A DNA stretch of 14,001 nt, taken from assembly GCA_018819165.1 (NCBI GenBank), contig JAHJQP010000098.1, positions 1-14,001 of the forward strand, read 5' to 3'. The notes under the pieces were generated by a model, which worked only from the letters and a program-made list of their open reading frames with translations, made no database searches and had not been told where the DNA came from. Below are positions 1 to 7,995 of this stretch, one piece after another (position 1 is the first letter of the stretch; each line of letters begins with the position of its first letter). The stretch is from Pseudomonadota bacterium. Lineage in GTDB: Bacteria; Desulfobacterota; Syntrophia; Syntrophales; UBA5619. Both the position numbers and the translations under genes were made by a program.

Positions 1-120
1 AAAGGCAAAAATGGGAAAGTGATTGTCTGTGCGATTATGCGGAAACTGGTTCACGTTATCTTTGGAGTCCTGAAATCCGGGAAAAAGTATGATCCCAACT
101 TTCAACCAATTTCCGCTTGA
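1..120 (+). CDS. IS110-family transposase, C-terminal fragment (cut by window edge)
   Basis: Frame 1 is open from the window edge to TGA at 118-120 and gives 39 residues. They contain AIMRKLVHVIFGVLKSGKKY followed by DPNF, a stretch I recognise as the typical end of IS110/IS116/IS902 transposases, which carry a conserved 'RKL..I.F..LK.GK.YDP' tail. These are DEDD-type recombinases that move the insertion sequence; the catalytic parts lie off the window, so activity cannot be judged. The gene points toward phoB and ends 82 bases from the phoB stop (convergent). The 121-202 gap should contain the end of the element, but I cannot place a boundary because IS110 elements usually lack clear terminal inverted repeats. 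No terminator is evident in that gap. Confidence 0.8.
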   Translation, partial: KGKNGKVIVCAIMRKLVHVIFGVLKSGKKYDPNFQPISA

Positions 121-202
121 CAAGAACGGTATCTACAACTACTCGGCAGTCGTCGTTGATCAAAACTAAGGATTACCGATCGAAAGAAAGCAAGACATAT
201 TT

Positions 203-910
203 TCACGCAACGGTATCGGCAAACTTGTAACCGATGCCACGCACAGTCAGGATGTACTTGGGATTTGACTGGTTCGGTTCGATCGCCCCCCGTAGGCGGC
301 TGATGTGAACATCCACCGTACGGGACTCCACGAAAGCATCGTCTCCCCAAACGCGGTCCAGCAATTGCTCCCGGCTATAAACCCGGCCGGGATGGCCAAT
401 AAAAAACTGGAGCAGTTTGAATTCGCGGGGACTCAACTCGACCGGCAGGCCATTAACTGTAACCTGATAGGATTTGAAATTGACCTGGAGTCCGTTGAAA
501 TCGAATGATTCCGGTAGATCGTCGTCCGGTTTCCTTTCCGACCGCCGCAGGACGGCTCGAACGCGAGCGATTAACTCCCGGACATGAAACGGCTTGGTGA
601 GGTAGTCGTCTGCGCCAACCTCCAGCCCCAGGATCTTGTCCACGGGATCCGACTTGGCGGTCAGCATGATAATGGGCAGGGTGGCCGTCGAATCCTGGCG
701 CCTGATCATCCGGCACACCTCCATGCCTGGCATCGCCGGCATCATGAGATCGAGGATGACGAGGTCTGGCTTTTCCGCATTGACCAACTCCCAGGCCCTC
801 CGACCGTCAAGGGCCTTGCTGACGGTAAACCCTTCCTGCTCGAGGTTGTAGGCGATCAGCTCGACGATATCTTTTTCGTCGTCGGCAATGAGGATCTTCT
901 TTCGCGTCAT
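203..910 (-). CDS. phoB: Phosphate regulon response regulator PhoB (OmpR/PhoB family)
   Basis: 235 residues, the normal length for the family. The receiver domain covers roughly residues 4-120: acidic pair D10/D11, phospho-acceptor D54 in LVILDLMMP, T84 and K106 in DDYLTKPF. The winged-helix DNA-binding domain covers roughly 135-232, with LSPREFKLLQFF, RTVDVHISRLR and the terminal RGIGYKF typical of PhoB/OmpR proteins. When phosphorylated by PhoR it is expected to bind direct-repeat Pho boxes, such as the one proposed upstream of pstS. It is the last gene of the pst-pho operon, 46 bases after phoR. The ATG at 908-910 is the only start that preserves the receiver N-terminus. A purine-rich AGGGGAAAAG stretch precedes it, but at longer spacing than an ideal ribosome site. 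The PhoB name rather than another OmpR-type regulator rests on context plus sequence. Confidence 0.95.
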   Translation of the reverse strand: MTRKKILIADDEKDIVELIAYNLEQEGFTVSKALDGRRAWELVNAEKPDLVILDLMMPAMPGMEVCRMIRRQDSTATLPIIMLTAKSDPVDKILGLEVGADDYLTKPFHVRELIARVRAVLRRSERKPDDDLPESFDFNGLQVNFKSYQVTVNGLPVELSPREFKLLQFFIGHPGRVYSREQLLDRVWGDDAFVESRTVDVHISRLRGAIEPNQSNPKYILTVRGIGYKFADTVA

Positions 911-956
911 GGTTGGTTTCTTTTCCCCTTTGAGGGCTCAGTGTACCACAAATCCG

Positions 957-2714
957 TCATCCCGAATCCCGGAAAATGGGAAAATGGAGAGAAACCGTCG
1001 TGCCGTGACCCAGGGTACTGTCGATGATCACCCGTCCACCGTGGGCCGTCATCAGGTGTTTGACGATGGACAACCCCAACCCCGTGCCGCCCTGTTCGCG
1101 GGAGCGCGTCCTGTCCGGCCGGTAGAAGCGCTCGCCCAGCCGGGGGATCTCGCCCTTCGGGATACCGACGCCCGTATCAACGATCCGAACGGTAAGGCAG
1201 TCTTCATCGCCCAGCAAAGCCGCGATGGCGATCGTTCCCCCGGCCGGGGTAAATTTGATCGCATTATCGAGGATATTGATCAGAATCTGCGCCAGCCGGT
1301 CCCGATCGGCACGGATGAGCGGAAGTTCCCCGGCAATCTCTTTCCGGATCGTTAACCCTTTTTCCTCGGCTCTCGCCTCGATAACGGCCAGGACTTGATC
1401 GAGCGCCTCTTCGATCCGCAATCCTTCCGGGTGGAGTTTCGCTTCGCCCAGTTCGAGACTGGACAAGGTCAGGAGATCGTCCACAAGGCGGTTCAGGCGT
1501 TCGGCGTTCTCCCGGATCGTGCGCAGGAACTTCCGGGCCGTCTCCGGGTTTTCGAAGGTACTCTGCTGCAGAGTTTCCGCAAATCCGATGATTGCCGTCA
1601 GAGGCGTTCGGATTTCGTGGGTGACGTTGGCCACGAAATCAGTGCGGATCCTTTCGAGCTTCTTTAGGCGCGTCACGTCGTGGAAGACCAGCATGATTTT
1701 GCGATATCCGCCGCTCTCTTCCCGAACGGCGGATATCGTCACATCCATCACGACCGAACAGTCGTCACCCAGACCGATCTCCTCGTAGACGTTCTCTTTC
1801 CTCTCCCGGAACCGCTCCAAGGCGTCGTGGAGTTCAAGATTTCTAAACGCCTCCAGAAGAGTCTTGCCGATGACCTCCCCGCGCGGACGGCCGGTCATCT
1901 CCTCCATTCCCCGATTGACCGACTCGATCCGAGTTTCTGTATCCAGGACCATGACCCCTTCGCTCATGCCGGAAAAAAGCGACTCCAGTTTTTGTTTCTC
2001 CCCTTCGGCCAATCGGATCTTTTCCTGAAGGACCGTCACCATTTCGTTTATGTTCTTGGACAGCTGTCCGATTTCATCCCGTGATTCGATCCTCAGTGCA
2101 CCGGAAACGACCCCCGTGCGAACATTCCCGGTGAACGCCGCCAGCCTGCTGATGGGGGAGAGCATCTTGAGGGAAAAAAGCAGGGCAATCAACAGAAAAG
2201 CGATAACGGTCGCAAGAAGGATACCGAAAAAGGCCCCTCCCATCCTGTCGATGGTCAGCGTGATTTCCGCGAGAGGACGGGAGAGGCGGACATACCCAGT
2301 CGTACGCGATCCCTCCCGGAGGGGGATTGCCACATAGAGCATCTCCTTCTTCAAGGTATGGCTATAGCGGATGGCCTTTCCCACACCCCTCAGACGGGCT
2401 TCCTGAATCTCCGAGCGGTTGAGGTGATCGTCCGTCTCTCCGTCGCCAAGTGCCGAATCTGCTGTGACCCGACCCGCAGCGTCGATCAAGGTCAGGCGGG
2501 CGCGCGTGCGTTCCGCCAGTTCTCCGGCCTGCCTGGCGATCTCTCTCGCCGGCATCAGGGCGATGATCCGCGCACCGGCCGCCATCTCCTCCTCGATCCG
2601 GATCGTGAGATCCGTCTTGAGTTCTCTTTGGATCAGAAGACCGGCGACCGTAACAGCTGCAACGCCGATCAGGAGAAAGGCGACGATAAATTTGTGGAAA
2701 AGACGAATCTTCAT
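957..2714 (-). CDS. phoR: Phosphate regulon sensor histidine kinase PhoR
   Basis: 585 residues. Membrane segments at about 9-28 and 160-180 enclose an extracytoplasmic sensor region of about 130 residues, larger than the short loop of the E. coli protein and more like the PhoR of other phyla. Then come HAMP (about 180-235), PAS (about 240-350), HisKA with phospho-acceptor H366 in NVTHEIRTPL, and an ATPase domain with N484 in the N-box, DTGVGIP at 513-519 and GGTGLGL at 542-548. All catalytic motifs are intact. The start at 2714 was chosen because GGAG lies 5 bases upstream, its ATG overlaps the phoU TGA (ATGA), and the first membrane helix follows at once; a longer in-frame reading up to 2846 is only phoU antisense-frame sequence. 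It should phosphorylate and dephosphorylate PhoB according to PstSCAB/PhoU state. Confidence 0.95.
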   Translation of the reverse strand: MKIRLFHKFIVAFLLIGVAAVTVAGLLIQRELKTDLTIRIEEEMAAGARIIALMPAREIARQAGELAERTRARLTLIDAAGRVTADSALGDGETDDHLNRSEIQEARLRGVGKAIRYSHTLKKEMLYVAIPLREGSRTTGYVRLSRPLAEITLTIDRMGGAFFGILLATVIAFLLIALLFSLKMLSPISRLAAFTGNVRTGVVSGALRIESRDEIGQLSKNINEMVTVLQEKIRLAEGEKQKLESLFSGMSEGVMVLDTETRIESVNRGMEEMTGRPRGEVIGKTLLEAFRNLELHDALERFRERKENVYEEIGLGDDCSVVMDVTISAVREESGGYRKIMLVFHDVTRLKKLERIRTDFVANVTHEIRTPLTAIIGFAETLQQSTFENPETARKFLRTIRENAERLNRLVDDLLTLSSLELGEAKLHPEGLRIEEALDQVLAVIEARAEEKGLTIRKEIAGELPLIRADRDRLAQILINILDNAIKFTPAGGTIAIAALLGDEDCLTVRIVDTGVGIPKGEIPRLGERFYRPDRTRSREQGGTGLGLSIVKHLMTAHGGRVIIDSTLGHGTTVSLHFPIFRDSG

Positions 2715-3400
2715 CCGTTCTCCGCGGAGGCCGGCTTGTGCCGGACGCTCTTCCCCGTAACCATGTAAACGACCATGTCTGCGATACCTTCGGCATGATC
2801 CGCGATCCGCTCCAGGCTCTTGGAGATCTGCATGATGTAGAGACAAATTTGAATTTTTCGGGGATCCTCCATCATGAATGTGAGCAGCTCCCGGAAAATC
2901 TGGTCGTTGAGCTGGTCGATGACGGCGTCCTCCTGCCCGACCTTCTTAGCCAGATCGATGTCTTCACGCACCATCGCATCCAGACTCATCCGGATCATCC
3001 CCCGGCTGATCTCCACCATCCGGGGGAGATCGACGTATGGCTTGATCTGTGGAAGGTCATTAAGGATCAGTACTTTCTCTGCGATATTCGCCGCCATATC
3101 CCCGATACGCTCCAGATGGCCGGTGATCTTGATGGCCGTCGTGATAAAGCGCAGATCTCGGGCAGCGGGCTGTCGAAGGGCCAGGAGACGGATACACTTC
3201 TCTTCCAGATCGACGTCCAGACGGTCGATCTGTTCGTCTTGACGGACGATCTGTCTCGCCAGAACGGAGTTCCTCTCCAGAAGCGCCTGCGCCCCCCGTT
3301 CGAGCGCCCTTTCCGTCAGGGTGCCAAGGTAAAGAAGGCCATCCCGGATCTCCTGGAGTTCCCTTTCGTATTCCCGGCTGGTGTGTCGTTTGTCTTCCAT
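2711..3400 (-). CDS. phoU: Phosphate transport system regulatory protein PhoU
   Basis: 229 residues, normal for PhoU. The protein is all-helical with two repeated PhoU domains, about 15-105 and 120-210. Each carries the metal-binding E-x3-D signature: E97/D101 in HLERIGDMAANIAE and E197/D201 in SLERIADHAEGIAD. PhoU is a peripheral cytoplasmic protein that links the PstB/PstC transporter to PhoR and shuts the regulon down when phosphate is plentiful. The ATG at 3398-3400 has GGAG 8 bases upstream. The stop overlaps the phoR start by four bases, suggesting translational coupling. The 54-base gap to pstB upstream contains a palindromic repeat that may lower or separate expression of the regulatory genes from the transporter genes (inference). 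Confidence 0.96.
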   Translation of the reverse strand: MEDKRHTSREYERELQEIRDGLLYLGTLTERALERGAQALLERNSVLARQIVRQDEQIDRLDVDLEEKCIRLLALRQPAARDLRFITTAIKITGHLERIGDMAANIAEKVLILNDLPQIKPYVDLPRMVEISRGMIRMSLDAMVREDIDLAKKVGQEDAVIDQLNDQIFRELLTFMMEDPRKIQICLYIMQISKSLERIADHAEGIADMVVYMVTGKSVRHKPASAENG

Positions 3401-3417
3401 AGAATTTTCTCCAATAA

Positions 3418-3442
3418 GGGGACAGATTTCAAATCTGTCCCC
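3418..3442. repeat. 25-base perfect palindrome (REP-like) between pstB and phoU
   Basis: Two 12-base arms, GGGGACAGATTT and AAATCTGTCCCC, surround one central base. The arms are perfectly complementary. I recall GGGGACAGATTT-type palindromes as frequent intergenic repeats in deltaproteobacterial genomes, often attributed to REP sequences mobilised by REP-associated Y1 transposases; that link is from memory and unverified here. The site lies inside the operon, 17 bases before the phoU ATG and just after pstB, so in the transcript it would form a strong hairpin without a T-tract. Confidence 0.7.
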
Positions 3443-3454
3443 GGCGCCGCGGTA

Positions 3455-4204
3455 TCATCCGAAGCGTCCGGTAATGTAGTCCTCCGTCTGTTTCGCGTCC
3501 GGATTGGTGAAGATCTTCTCTGTGACGTTGAATTCGATAAGCTTTCCCATGTAGAAGAAACCCGTGTATTCCGAGATGCGGGCCGCCTGCTGCATATTGT
3601 GGGTCACGATGATGATGGTATAATGCTTTTTTAACGTGTCGATCAGCTCCTCGATCTTAGCGGTGGAGATTGGGTCCAGTGCCGACGTCGGTTCGTCCAT
3701 CAGGATGACGTCAGGTTTCATGGCAAGTGCCCGGGCGATGCAGAGGCGCTGTTGCTGGCCGCCGGAGAGGGTCATGGCCGACTTGGTGAGGATATCCTTC
3801 ACTTCATCCCACAGAACCGCCCGCTTCAGGCTCTCCTCCACCAGAGCCTCGATCTCTCCCCTATCCCGGATCCCTGCCAATTTCGGCGCGTAGGTGATGT
3901 TATTGAAGATCGATTTCGGAAAGGGGTTCGGTTTCTGAAACACCATTCCGATCCGCTGGCGGATCTCCACGGGGTCTGCGTTGGGGGCATAGATGTTCTG
4001 GCCTTCAAAGAGGATCTCCCCCTCCACGCGGGTCCCGTCGATCAGGTCGTTCATCCGGTTGAGAAGCCTGAGCAGTGTCGACTTTCCGCAGCCGGACGGT
4101 CCGATCAGGGCAGTGACGCGATTTTTTTTAAAATCGAGGGTCACGTCCGTCAACGCCCGGAAGGCGCCGTAGAAGAAATCGACGTTTTTGGTCTGGATGA
4201 TCAT
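3455..4204 (-). CDS. pstB: Phosphate ABC transporter ATP-binding protein PstB
   Basis: 249 residues from the ATG at 4204. The protein shows a Walker A GPSGCGKST at 35-43, Q-loop VFQKPNPFP near 88-96, ABC signature LSGGQQQR at 146-153, Walker B VILMDEPTSALD at 166-177 and an H-loop histidine at about 202. The PNPFP stretch after the Q-loop is characteristic of PstB. It hydrolyses ATP on the cytoplasmic face to power phosphate import through PstC/PstA. The start at 4204 is preferred because GAGG sits 7 bases upstream. A longer in-frame GTG start at 4234 would overlap pstA by 7 bases and adds only ten residues not typical of the family. The order pstA-pstB-phoU matches most bacterial pst operons. 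Confidence 0.96.
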   Translation of the reverse strand: MIIQTKNVDFFYGAFRALTDVTLDFKKNRVTALIGPSGCGKSTLLRLLNRMNDLIDGTRVEGEILFEGQNIYAPNADPVEIRQRIGMVFQKPNPFPKSIFNNITYAPKLAGIRDRGEIEALVEESLKRAVLWDEVKDILTKSAMTLSGGQQQRLCIARALAMKPDVILMDEPTSALDPISTAKIEELIDTLKKHYTIIIVTHNMQQAARISEYTGFFYMGKLIEFNVTEKIFTNPDAKQTEDYITGRFG

Positions 4205-4227
4205 GTTTTCCTCAACGTTTGACACTT

Positions 4228-5109
4228 TTACCACCTTTTTTTCCGTCTGACCATGCTGCGTAGGACTATGGCGACCAGATCGACCCCAAGCACCAGGGCG
4301 ATCAGGACCAGTGCTGTTCCGTACTGCAGAGGTCTCGTCTGTTCGATGTGCGTCCCGGCAGTCGCCAAGACATAGATATGATAGGGAAGGGCCATGACCT
4401 CGTCAAAAACTGATCTGGGTAGGACTGATGTGAAAAAGGCGGCAGCCGTGAACATGATGGGCGCCGTCTCACCGGCGGCGCGGCCGACCCCCAGAATCGC
4501 ACCGGTCAGGATGCCGGGCAGCGCCGAGGGGAGAACGATCCGCGAAATGGTACGCCATTTGGAGACACCCAGGGCCAGGGAGGCCTCGCGAAATGTCTGA
4601 GGAACAGCCTTAAGGGCCTCTTCCGCAGCTCCGATGATCGTCGGAAGGATCAGGAAGCCGAGCGTCAGGGCGCCGGCAAGGATGCTGGAACCGAATTTCA
4701 GAAATACGACGAAGAACCCCAGGCCAAACAGGCCGAAGACGACGGAGGGTACGCCGGCAAGACAATTCACACCGACGCGGATAATTCGGATAAAGAGTCC
4801 CTGTTTCGCGTACTCCGTCAGATAGATGGCCGATACCACCCCCAGGGGCAGGGCAACGATGATAGCCCCGACTGTCAGATAAAAGGTGCCGACGATGGCC
4901 GGCATGATCCCGCCCTTCGTCATGGAATCCATCGGCGACAGGGTCAGGAAATCCCAGGTGATGGCCCGCCACCCATGGGCGAGAAGAAAAACGATGATCC
5001 CCAGAAGGGCCAGGGTGATGATGAGCGCCGCAAAGCGCACCACGCCGAAGAAAACCCCCTGTTTGATATAACGCCATTTCATGAGCGAATGCGTAGGTTG
5101 TCCGTTCAC
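4228..5109 (-). CDS. pstA: Phosphate ABC transporter permease PstA
   Basis: 293 residues with six hydrophobic segments (about 23-45, 70-97, 118-137, 143-161, 197-225 and 264-284). The permease coupling (EAA) loop REASLALGVSKW at 174-185 contacts PstB, and VGRAAGETAPIMF near 208-220 is highly characteristic of PstA. It forms the inner-membrane channel with PstC. The chosen start is a GTG at 5107-5109 that overlaps the pstC TGA (GTGA) and has AGGA upstream. An internal ATG at 5082 lacks a ribosome site but would also give a functional-looking protein. The overlap predicts translational coupling with pstC. Confidence 0.94.
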   Translation of the reverse strand: MNGQPTHSLMKWRYIKQGVFFGVVRFAALIITLALLGIIVFLLAHGWRAITWDFLTLSPMDSMTKGGIMPAIVGTFYLTVGAIIVALPLGVVSAIYLTEYAKQGLFIRIIRVGVNCLAGVPSVVFGLFGLGFFVVFLKFGSSILAGALTLGFLILPTIIGAAEEALKAVPQTFREASLALGVSKWRTISRIVLPSALPGILTGAILGVGRAAGETAPIMFTAAAFFTSVLPRSVFDEVMALPYHIYVLATAGTHIEQTRPLQYGTALVLIALVLGVDLVAIVLRSMVRRKKRW

Positions 5110-6014
5110 AGCGTTCCTGACCCCTCTTCCTTGAACCGGTTGGAGATATGATCGGCCACAAGATTAAAAGCCAGGGTGATGAAAAAAAGGACGATCCCTG
5201 TGGCGAAAAGGGCATGGTAATGACCGCTCTGAAACGGTGCCTCACCCATCTCCGCGGCGATGCTCGCCGGCATGGGGCGGACCGAATCGAAGAGGCCTCG
5301 GGGAATCGCCGCCGATCCCCCGGCAACCATGAGAACCACCATCGTCTCCCCGATCGCCCGGGCCATCCCCAGGATCACCGCCGTGGAAATGCCGGAGAGG
5401 GCCGCCGGGATCGCAACCTTGGCGATCGTCTCATATTTCGTCGCCCCCAGGGCGTAGGAGGCCTCCTTGTACTCCCGTGGTACGGCGTAAAGGGCGTCTT
5501 CCGAGATGCTTGATATCGTGGGAATCGCCATCACAGCAAGCATGACGGAGGCGTTGACGATGTTGAGTCCCGTTGGCAGATCGAAGGTCTCCTGCATCCA
5601 GGGCGCCAGGATGACCATGCCGAAGAAACCGAGGACCACGGAGGGGAGGCCGGCCAGTAACTCAATAATCGACTTCAGGATCTCTTTGATCCGCGCCGGG
5701 GCGATCTCCGAGATGTAAACGGCAGCCAGAAGCCCGAAGGGCACGGCAATCAGGCAGGACAAGACCGTCACGATGACCGATCCGACGATGAGCGGCCAGA
5801 TCCCGTATTCGGGGGGATTGTAGGTCGGGTACCAGGCGGAGCCGAAGAGAAACTGGGACACGGAGATCTGCTTGAAGATTGGGAGCCCCTCCCGAAAGAG
5901 AAACAGCACGATCAGTCCCAGCAGCAGCACGGAAATAAAGGCCAAAAAAGCAAACAGATTCTTGATAATGATTTCTCTGACCCGGCTCGTCAAGGCGCGT
6001 TTTCTGCTTTCCAT
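5106..6014 (-). CDS. pstC: Phosphate ABC transporter permease PstC
   Basis: 302 residues. The basic N-terminus is followed by a membrane helix at about 18-40 and five more hydrophobic segments. The coupling loop YKEASYALGATKYETI (182-197) and ARAIGETMVVLMVAGG (218-233) are hallmarks of PstC. It pairs with PstA to form the phosphate channel of the PstSCAB importer. The start is uncertain: the ATG at 6014 (MESRKRA) has only a weak GCGGA upstream but gives the expected length. The open frame continues to 6074 through a hairpin region that looks non-coding, so the longer form was not used. Gap to pstS: 92 bases. Confidence 0.93.
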   Translation of the reverse strand: MESRKRALTSRVREIIIKNLFAFLAFISVLLLGLIVLFLFREGLPIFKQISVSQFLFGSAWYPTYNPPEYGIWPLIVGSVIVTVLSCLIAVPFGLLAAVYISEIAPARIKEILKSIIELLAGLPSVVLGFFGMVILAPWMQETFDLPTGLNIVNASVMLAVMAIPTISSISEDALYAVPREYKEASYALGATKYETIAKVAIPAALSGISTAVILGMARAIGETMVVLMVAGGSAAIPRGLFDSVRPMPASIAAEMGEAPFQSGHYHALFATGIVLFFITLAFNLVADHISNRFKEEGSGTL

Positions 6015-6045
6015 AATCGTCCGCTTTTTAGGTTTTGCGGGGACT

Positions 6046-6062
6046 GCGGGTTTCGAACCCGC
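6046..6062 (-). other. tRNA T-arm-like stem-loop in the pstS-pstC gap
   Basis: On the minus strand a 5-bp stem (GCGGG/CCCGC) closes a 7-base loop TTCGAAA, exactly the size and loop sequence of a tRNA T-arm, followed shortly by AGTCCCCGCA, which resembles an acceptor 3' end. No matching 5' acceptor, D-arm or anticodon arm is present upstream, so this is not a tRNA gene. It may be a tRNA-derived remnant or a hairpin that processes or stabilises the pstS message; stem-loops after pstS are common in pst operons. Confidence 0.55.
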
Positions 6063-6106
6063 CACGGCGCACATAGTTCATACAAAAAGTTCTATTTCAG
6101 TTTTTC

Positions 6107-6940
6107 CTATTTTTTCTTCGCCTGTGCTGTGAGGGGGACGAAGCCTTCCATGACAACGATCTTCTGTCCATCGGCGCCAAGCAAGAACTTGATGAAACCG
6201 GCCGTCTCGCCTTTCGGCTCTCCGTTCGTGTACATGTAAAGCGGTCTGGCAATCGGGTATTCCTTCGAGACCGCCGTCTTTGCAGAGGCATGGACGTCGT
6301 TTACCGTCAATGCCTTCACGGTCTTGTCGACATACCCCAGACCGATATACCCTACGGCGTACTTGTTCTTCGAAACCGTCTGGACGATCGCCCCGTTGGA
6401 GGCCTGCATCTGCGCCCGCGGTGTCACCTTTGCCTTGTTCAGCACAAGTTCACCCCATGTTTCGAAGGTGCCCGAGCTGCTGTCCCGGGAAATCACTACG
6501 ATCTGCAGATCATCCCCGCCGACTTCCTTCCAGTTGGTGATTTTCCCTTGGTAGATCTGGCTGAGCTGGTCGATGCTCAGATTATTGACCGGATTTTTCG
6601 GATGGACGATCGGAACGATCGCATCGATCGCTACCATGACGGGGGCTGGCCGGACCCCTTTGGATTTTGCCAGTTCGATTTCGCTCTCCTTGATCTCCCT
6701 GGAGGAGGTCGCAATGTCCGTCGATTGATCGATCAGCGCCTTGATCCCCACGCCGGACCCCCCGCCGGAGAGAGAGAGCTTTACCCCGGGATTTGCCTTC
6801 ATGTAGGCTTCCAGGGCCGCTTGGGCGATCGGCAGAACCGTTGTCGATCCCTTGATCACAATATTCCCCGCCAAGGCCGTGCCTAAGCCAACCGCCAAGA
6901 ACAGGGCTACCAGAATCAACTGCTTTAGATACCGTTTCAT
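6107..6940 (-). CDS. pstS: Periplasmic phosphate-binding protein PstS
   Basis: 277 residues. A Sec signal peptide at 1-24 (basic MKRYLKQ, hydrophobic core, cleavage after ALA) precedes the mature protein, which starts at GNIVIKGS. Phosphate-contact motifs of the PBP family are visible: GSTTVLPI at 31-38, SGGGSGVGI at 58-66 and SRDSSSGTFE at 151-160. The final VPLTAQAKKK is short, as in other compact PstS proteins. It captures phosphate in the periplasm and delivers it to PstCA. The start at 6940 is firm: AAGGAG lies 8 bases upstream and the signal peptide begins there; the 30 extra in-frame codons upstream cover the promoter. It is the first gene of the operon, directly behind the Pho promoter. 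Confidence 0.96.
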   Translation of the reverse strand: MKRYLKQLILVALFLAVGLGTALAGNIVIKGSTTVLPIAQAALEAYMKANPGVKLSLSGGGSGVGIKALIDQSTDIATSSREIKESEIELAKSKGVRPAPVMVAIDAIVPIVHPKNPVNNLSIDQLSQIYQGKITNWKEVGGDDLQIVVISRDSSSGTFETWGELVLNKAKVTPRAQMQASNGAIVQTVSKNKYAVGYIGLGYVDKTVKALTVNDVHASAKTAVSKEYPIARPLYMYTNGEPKGETAGFIKFLLGADGQKIVVMEGFVPLTAQAKKK

Positions 6941-6967
6941 CTCTTTTCTCCTTGAATTTTTGTGGGG

Positions 6968-7022
6968 AGTATAGAGACCTTTTGTTGCGATTTGATGACA
7001 GCCGCGTGAAGATTTCGTGAAA
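6968..7022 (-). promoter_or_regulatory. Pho-type promoter: direct-repeat PhoB box plus -10 for the pst-pho operon
   Basis: Read on the minus strand, TTTCACG (7016-7022) and CTTCACG (7005-7011) lie exactly 11 bases apart. They continue as CTGTCAT (6995-7001), which matches the 7-base unit of the E. coli Pho box, and TCGCAAC (6984-6990), at 10- and 11-base steps. A -10 hexamer TATACT occupies 6968-6973, ten bases past the last unit, so the box replaces the -35 as in known PhoB-dependent promoters. The start point would fall near 6961, about 20 bases before the pstS ATG. The assignment is by pattern; binding is inferred. Confidence 0.7.
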
Positions 7023-7750
7023 AACACCAATGTCGGTCCATCTTACCCCGTTGCAGACTTATACCTTCGAAAGCCATTCTCCTGTATAGAATTCAGACAA
7101 TCCTCTCCCGCACGCCTCAAATTGTCAAAACGTTATACCTGAATATATTTATCCGATAAAAAATTTAGGGTCAAGATAGAGGTGATCGTCATTCATTTCT
7201 GATTGAAATGATGTAGACATATGAAAATCAACGGATGCTCTCTTTCAGGAAGCAGTCAGCACAACCCCCACCCTTCACAGGACACAGGGTCTTTGATCAC
7301 TGCCACCATACGTCACCTCGTCGGGTTAATGATGCTGTTACAGACAGGATTGTTTGGTAGTGCCGGTACAATCGCACCAGTTCCCTTGACTTGTCAATAA
7401 TTATCCGTTCCGCCACAGAATGAAGAGACATATTTTCCAAAATTATTTTTGAAATTTTTGGGGATTGAATTTGTGTAAGAAATGTAACTTTTGGACGACC
7501 GGGGGGCCTTCCGGGAAGCATCCTTTTTTCTGTCAAGATGTGGATCGCAGATACGGTTCCCGGGGGATAGGACCCATACCCCGGCCTATTTTGTGTTTTA
7601 GGTGTGTACGGGGGGGTAGGGGATGAAAAAAGAACAATACTTCCCCTCGCATGGGTGCATCCGATGTCTGGGATCCCTGCATAACGGCGATGATGGACCC
7701 CCCCCACCGGGTATGGACGCTCGCTCGCTTTGCTCGCTCGCTAATCGGCT
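7023..7750. other. Intergenic stretch with no supported gene
   Basis: No convincing coding region. The left half is AT-rich and holds only weak hairpins, for example TCATTTC/GAAATGA at 7193-7211 with a 5-base loop. A 59-codon plus-strand frame at 7221-7400 and a 136-codon minus-strand frame at 7297-7707 lack ribosome sites and protein-like composition. From about 7620 the sequence turns GC-rich, with runs such as GCTCGCTCGCTTTGCTCGCT at 7718-7741 leading into the tandem repeat. It is the upstream flank of the pst operon; a promoter for anything to the right was not identified. Confidence 0.6.
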
Positions 7751-7995
7751 CCGCGCTTCGTGGCCCGCTCCGCGCCACCCTTCGGGAGGCGCTCCGTTTT
7801 GTAGGCGCCAACTTGCCCGTTCGCTGTCGCTTGCGCTCCATCTCCCTACGCTGGTACGTGATGGCCCGCTCCGCCGTCCTCAGCGCCGATACACGGCGCT
7901 TGCGGGCGGCTCCGCTTGCCCGGTCGCTACCGCTCCCTATTTGCCGATTGCGCGCATCCCCCTGTCGCGCTGAGGGCGCTAAGGGGGCACCTCCA
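7751..7995. repeat. 245-bp tandem duplication, copy 1
   Basis: The unit begins CCGCGCTTCGTGGCCCGCTC and is repeated head to tail at 7996. By eye the copies differ at five positions with no indels, so the duplication is recent or homogenised. The unit is GC-rich and built of short imperfect inverted repeats, for instance GGCGC/GCGCC near 7789 and GCGCC/GGCGC near 7883. Open frames through it exist only because stop codons are rare in this composition; the predicted peptides are Arg/Ala/Pro/Ser-rich and unlike known proteins. Confidence 0.9.

Noticed and set aside
2715..2846. Longer phoR reading with 44 extra N-terminal codons
   Set aside because: This part overlaps phoU in another frame, while the ATG at 2714 has a good ribosome site and the classic ATGA overlap.
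6040..6115. Complete tRNA gene on the minus strand
   Set aside because: Only a T-arm-like hairpin and an acceptor-like tail are present; no matching 5' acceptor, D-arm or anticodon arm upstream.
7221..7400. 59-codon plus-strand frame with a hydrophobic stretch
   Set aside because: No Shine-Dalgarno before the ATG and no recognisable similarity; kept only as a low possibility.
7297..7707. 136-codon minus-strand frame
   Set aside because: No ribosome site, proline-rich noise at the start, no recognisable family; crosses the composition change near 7500.
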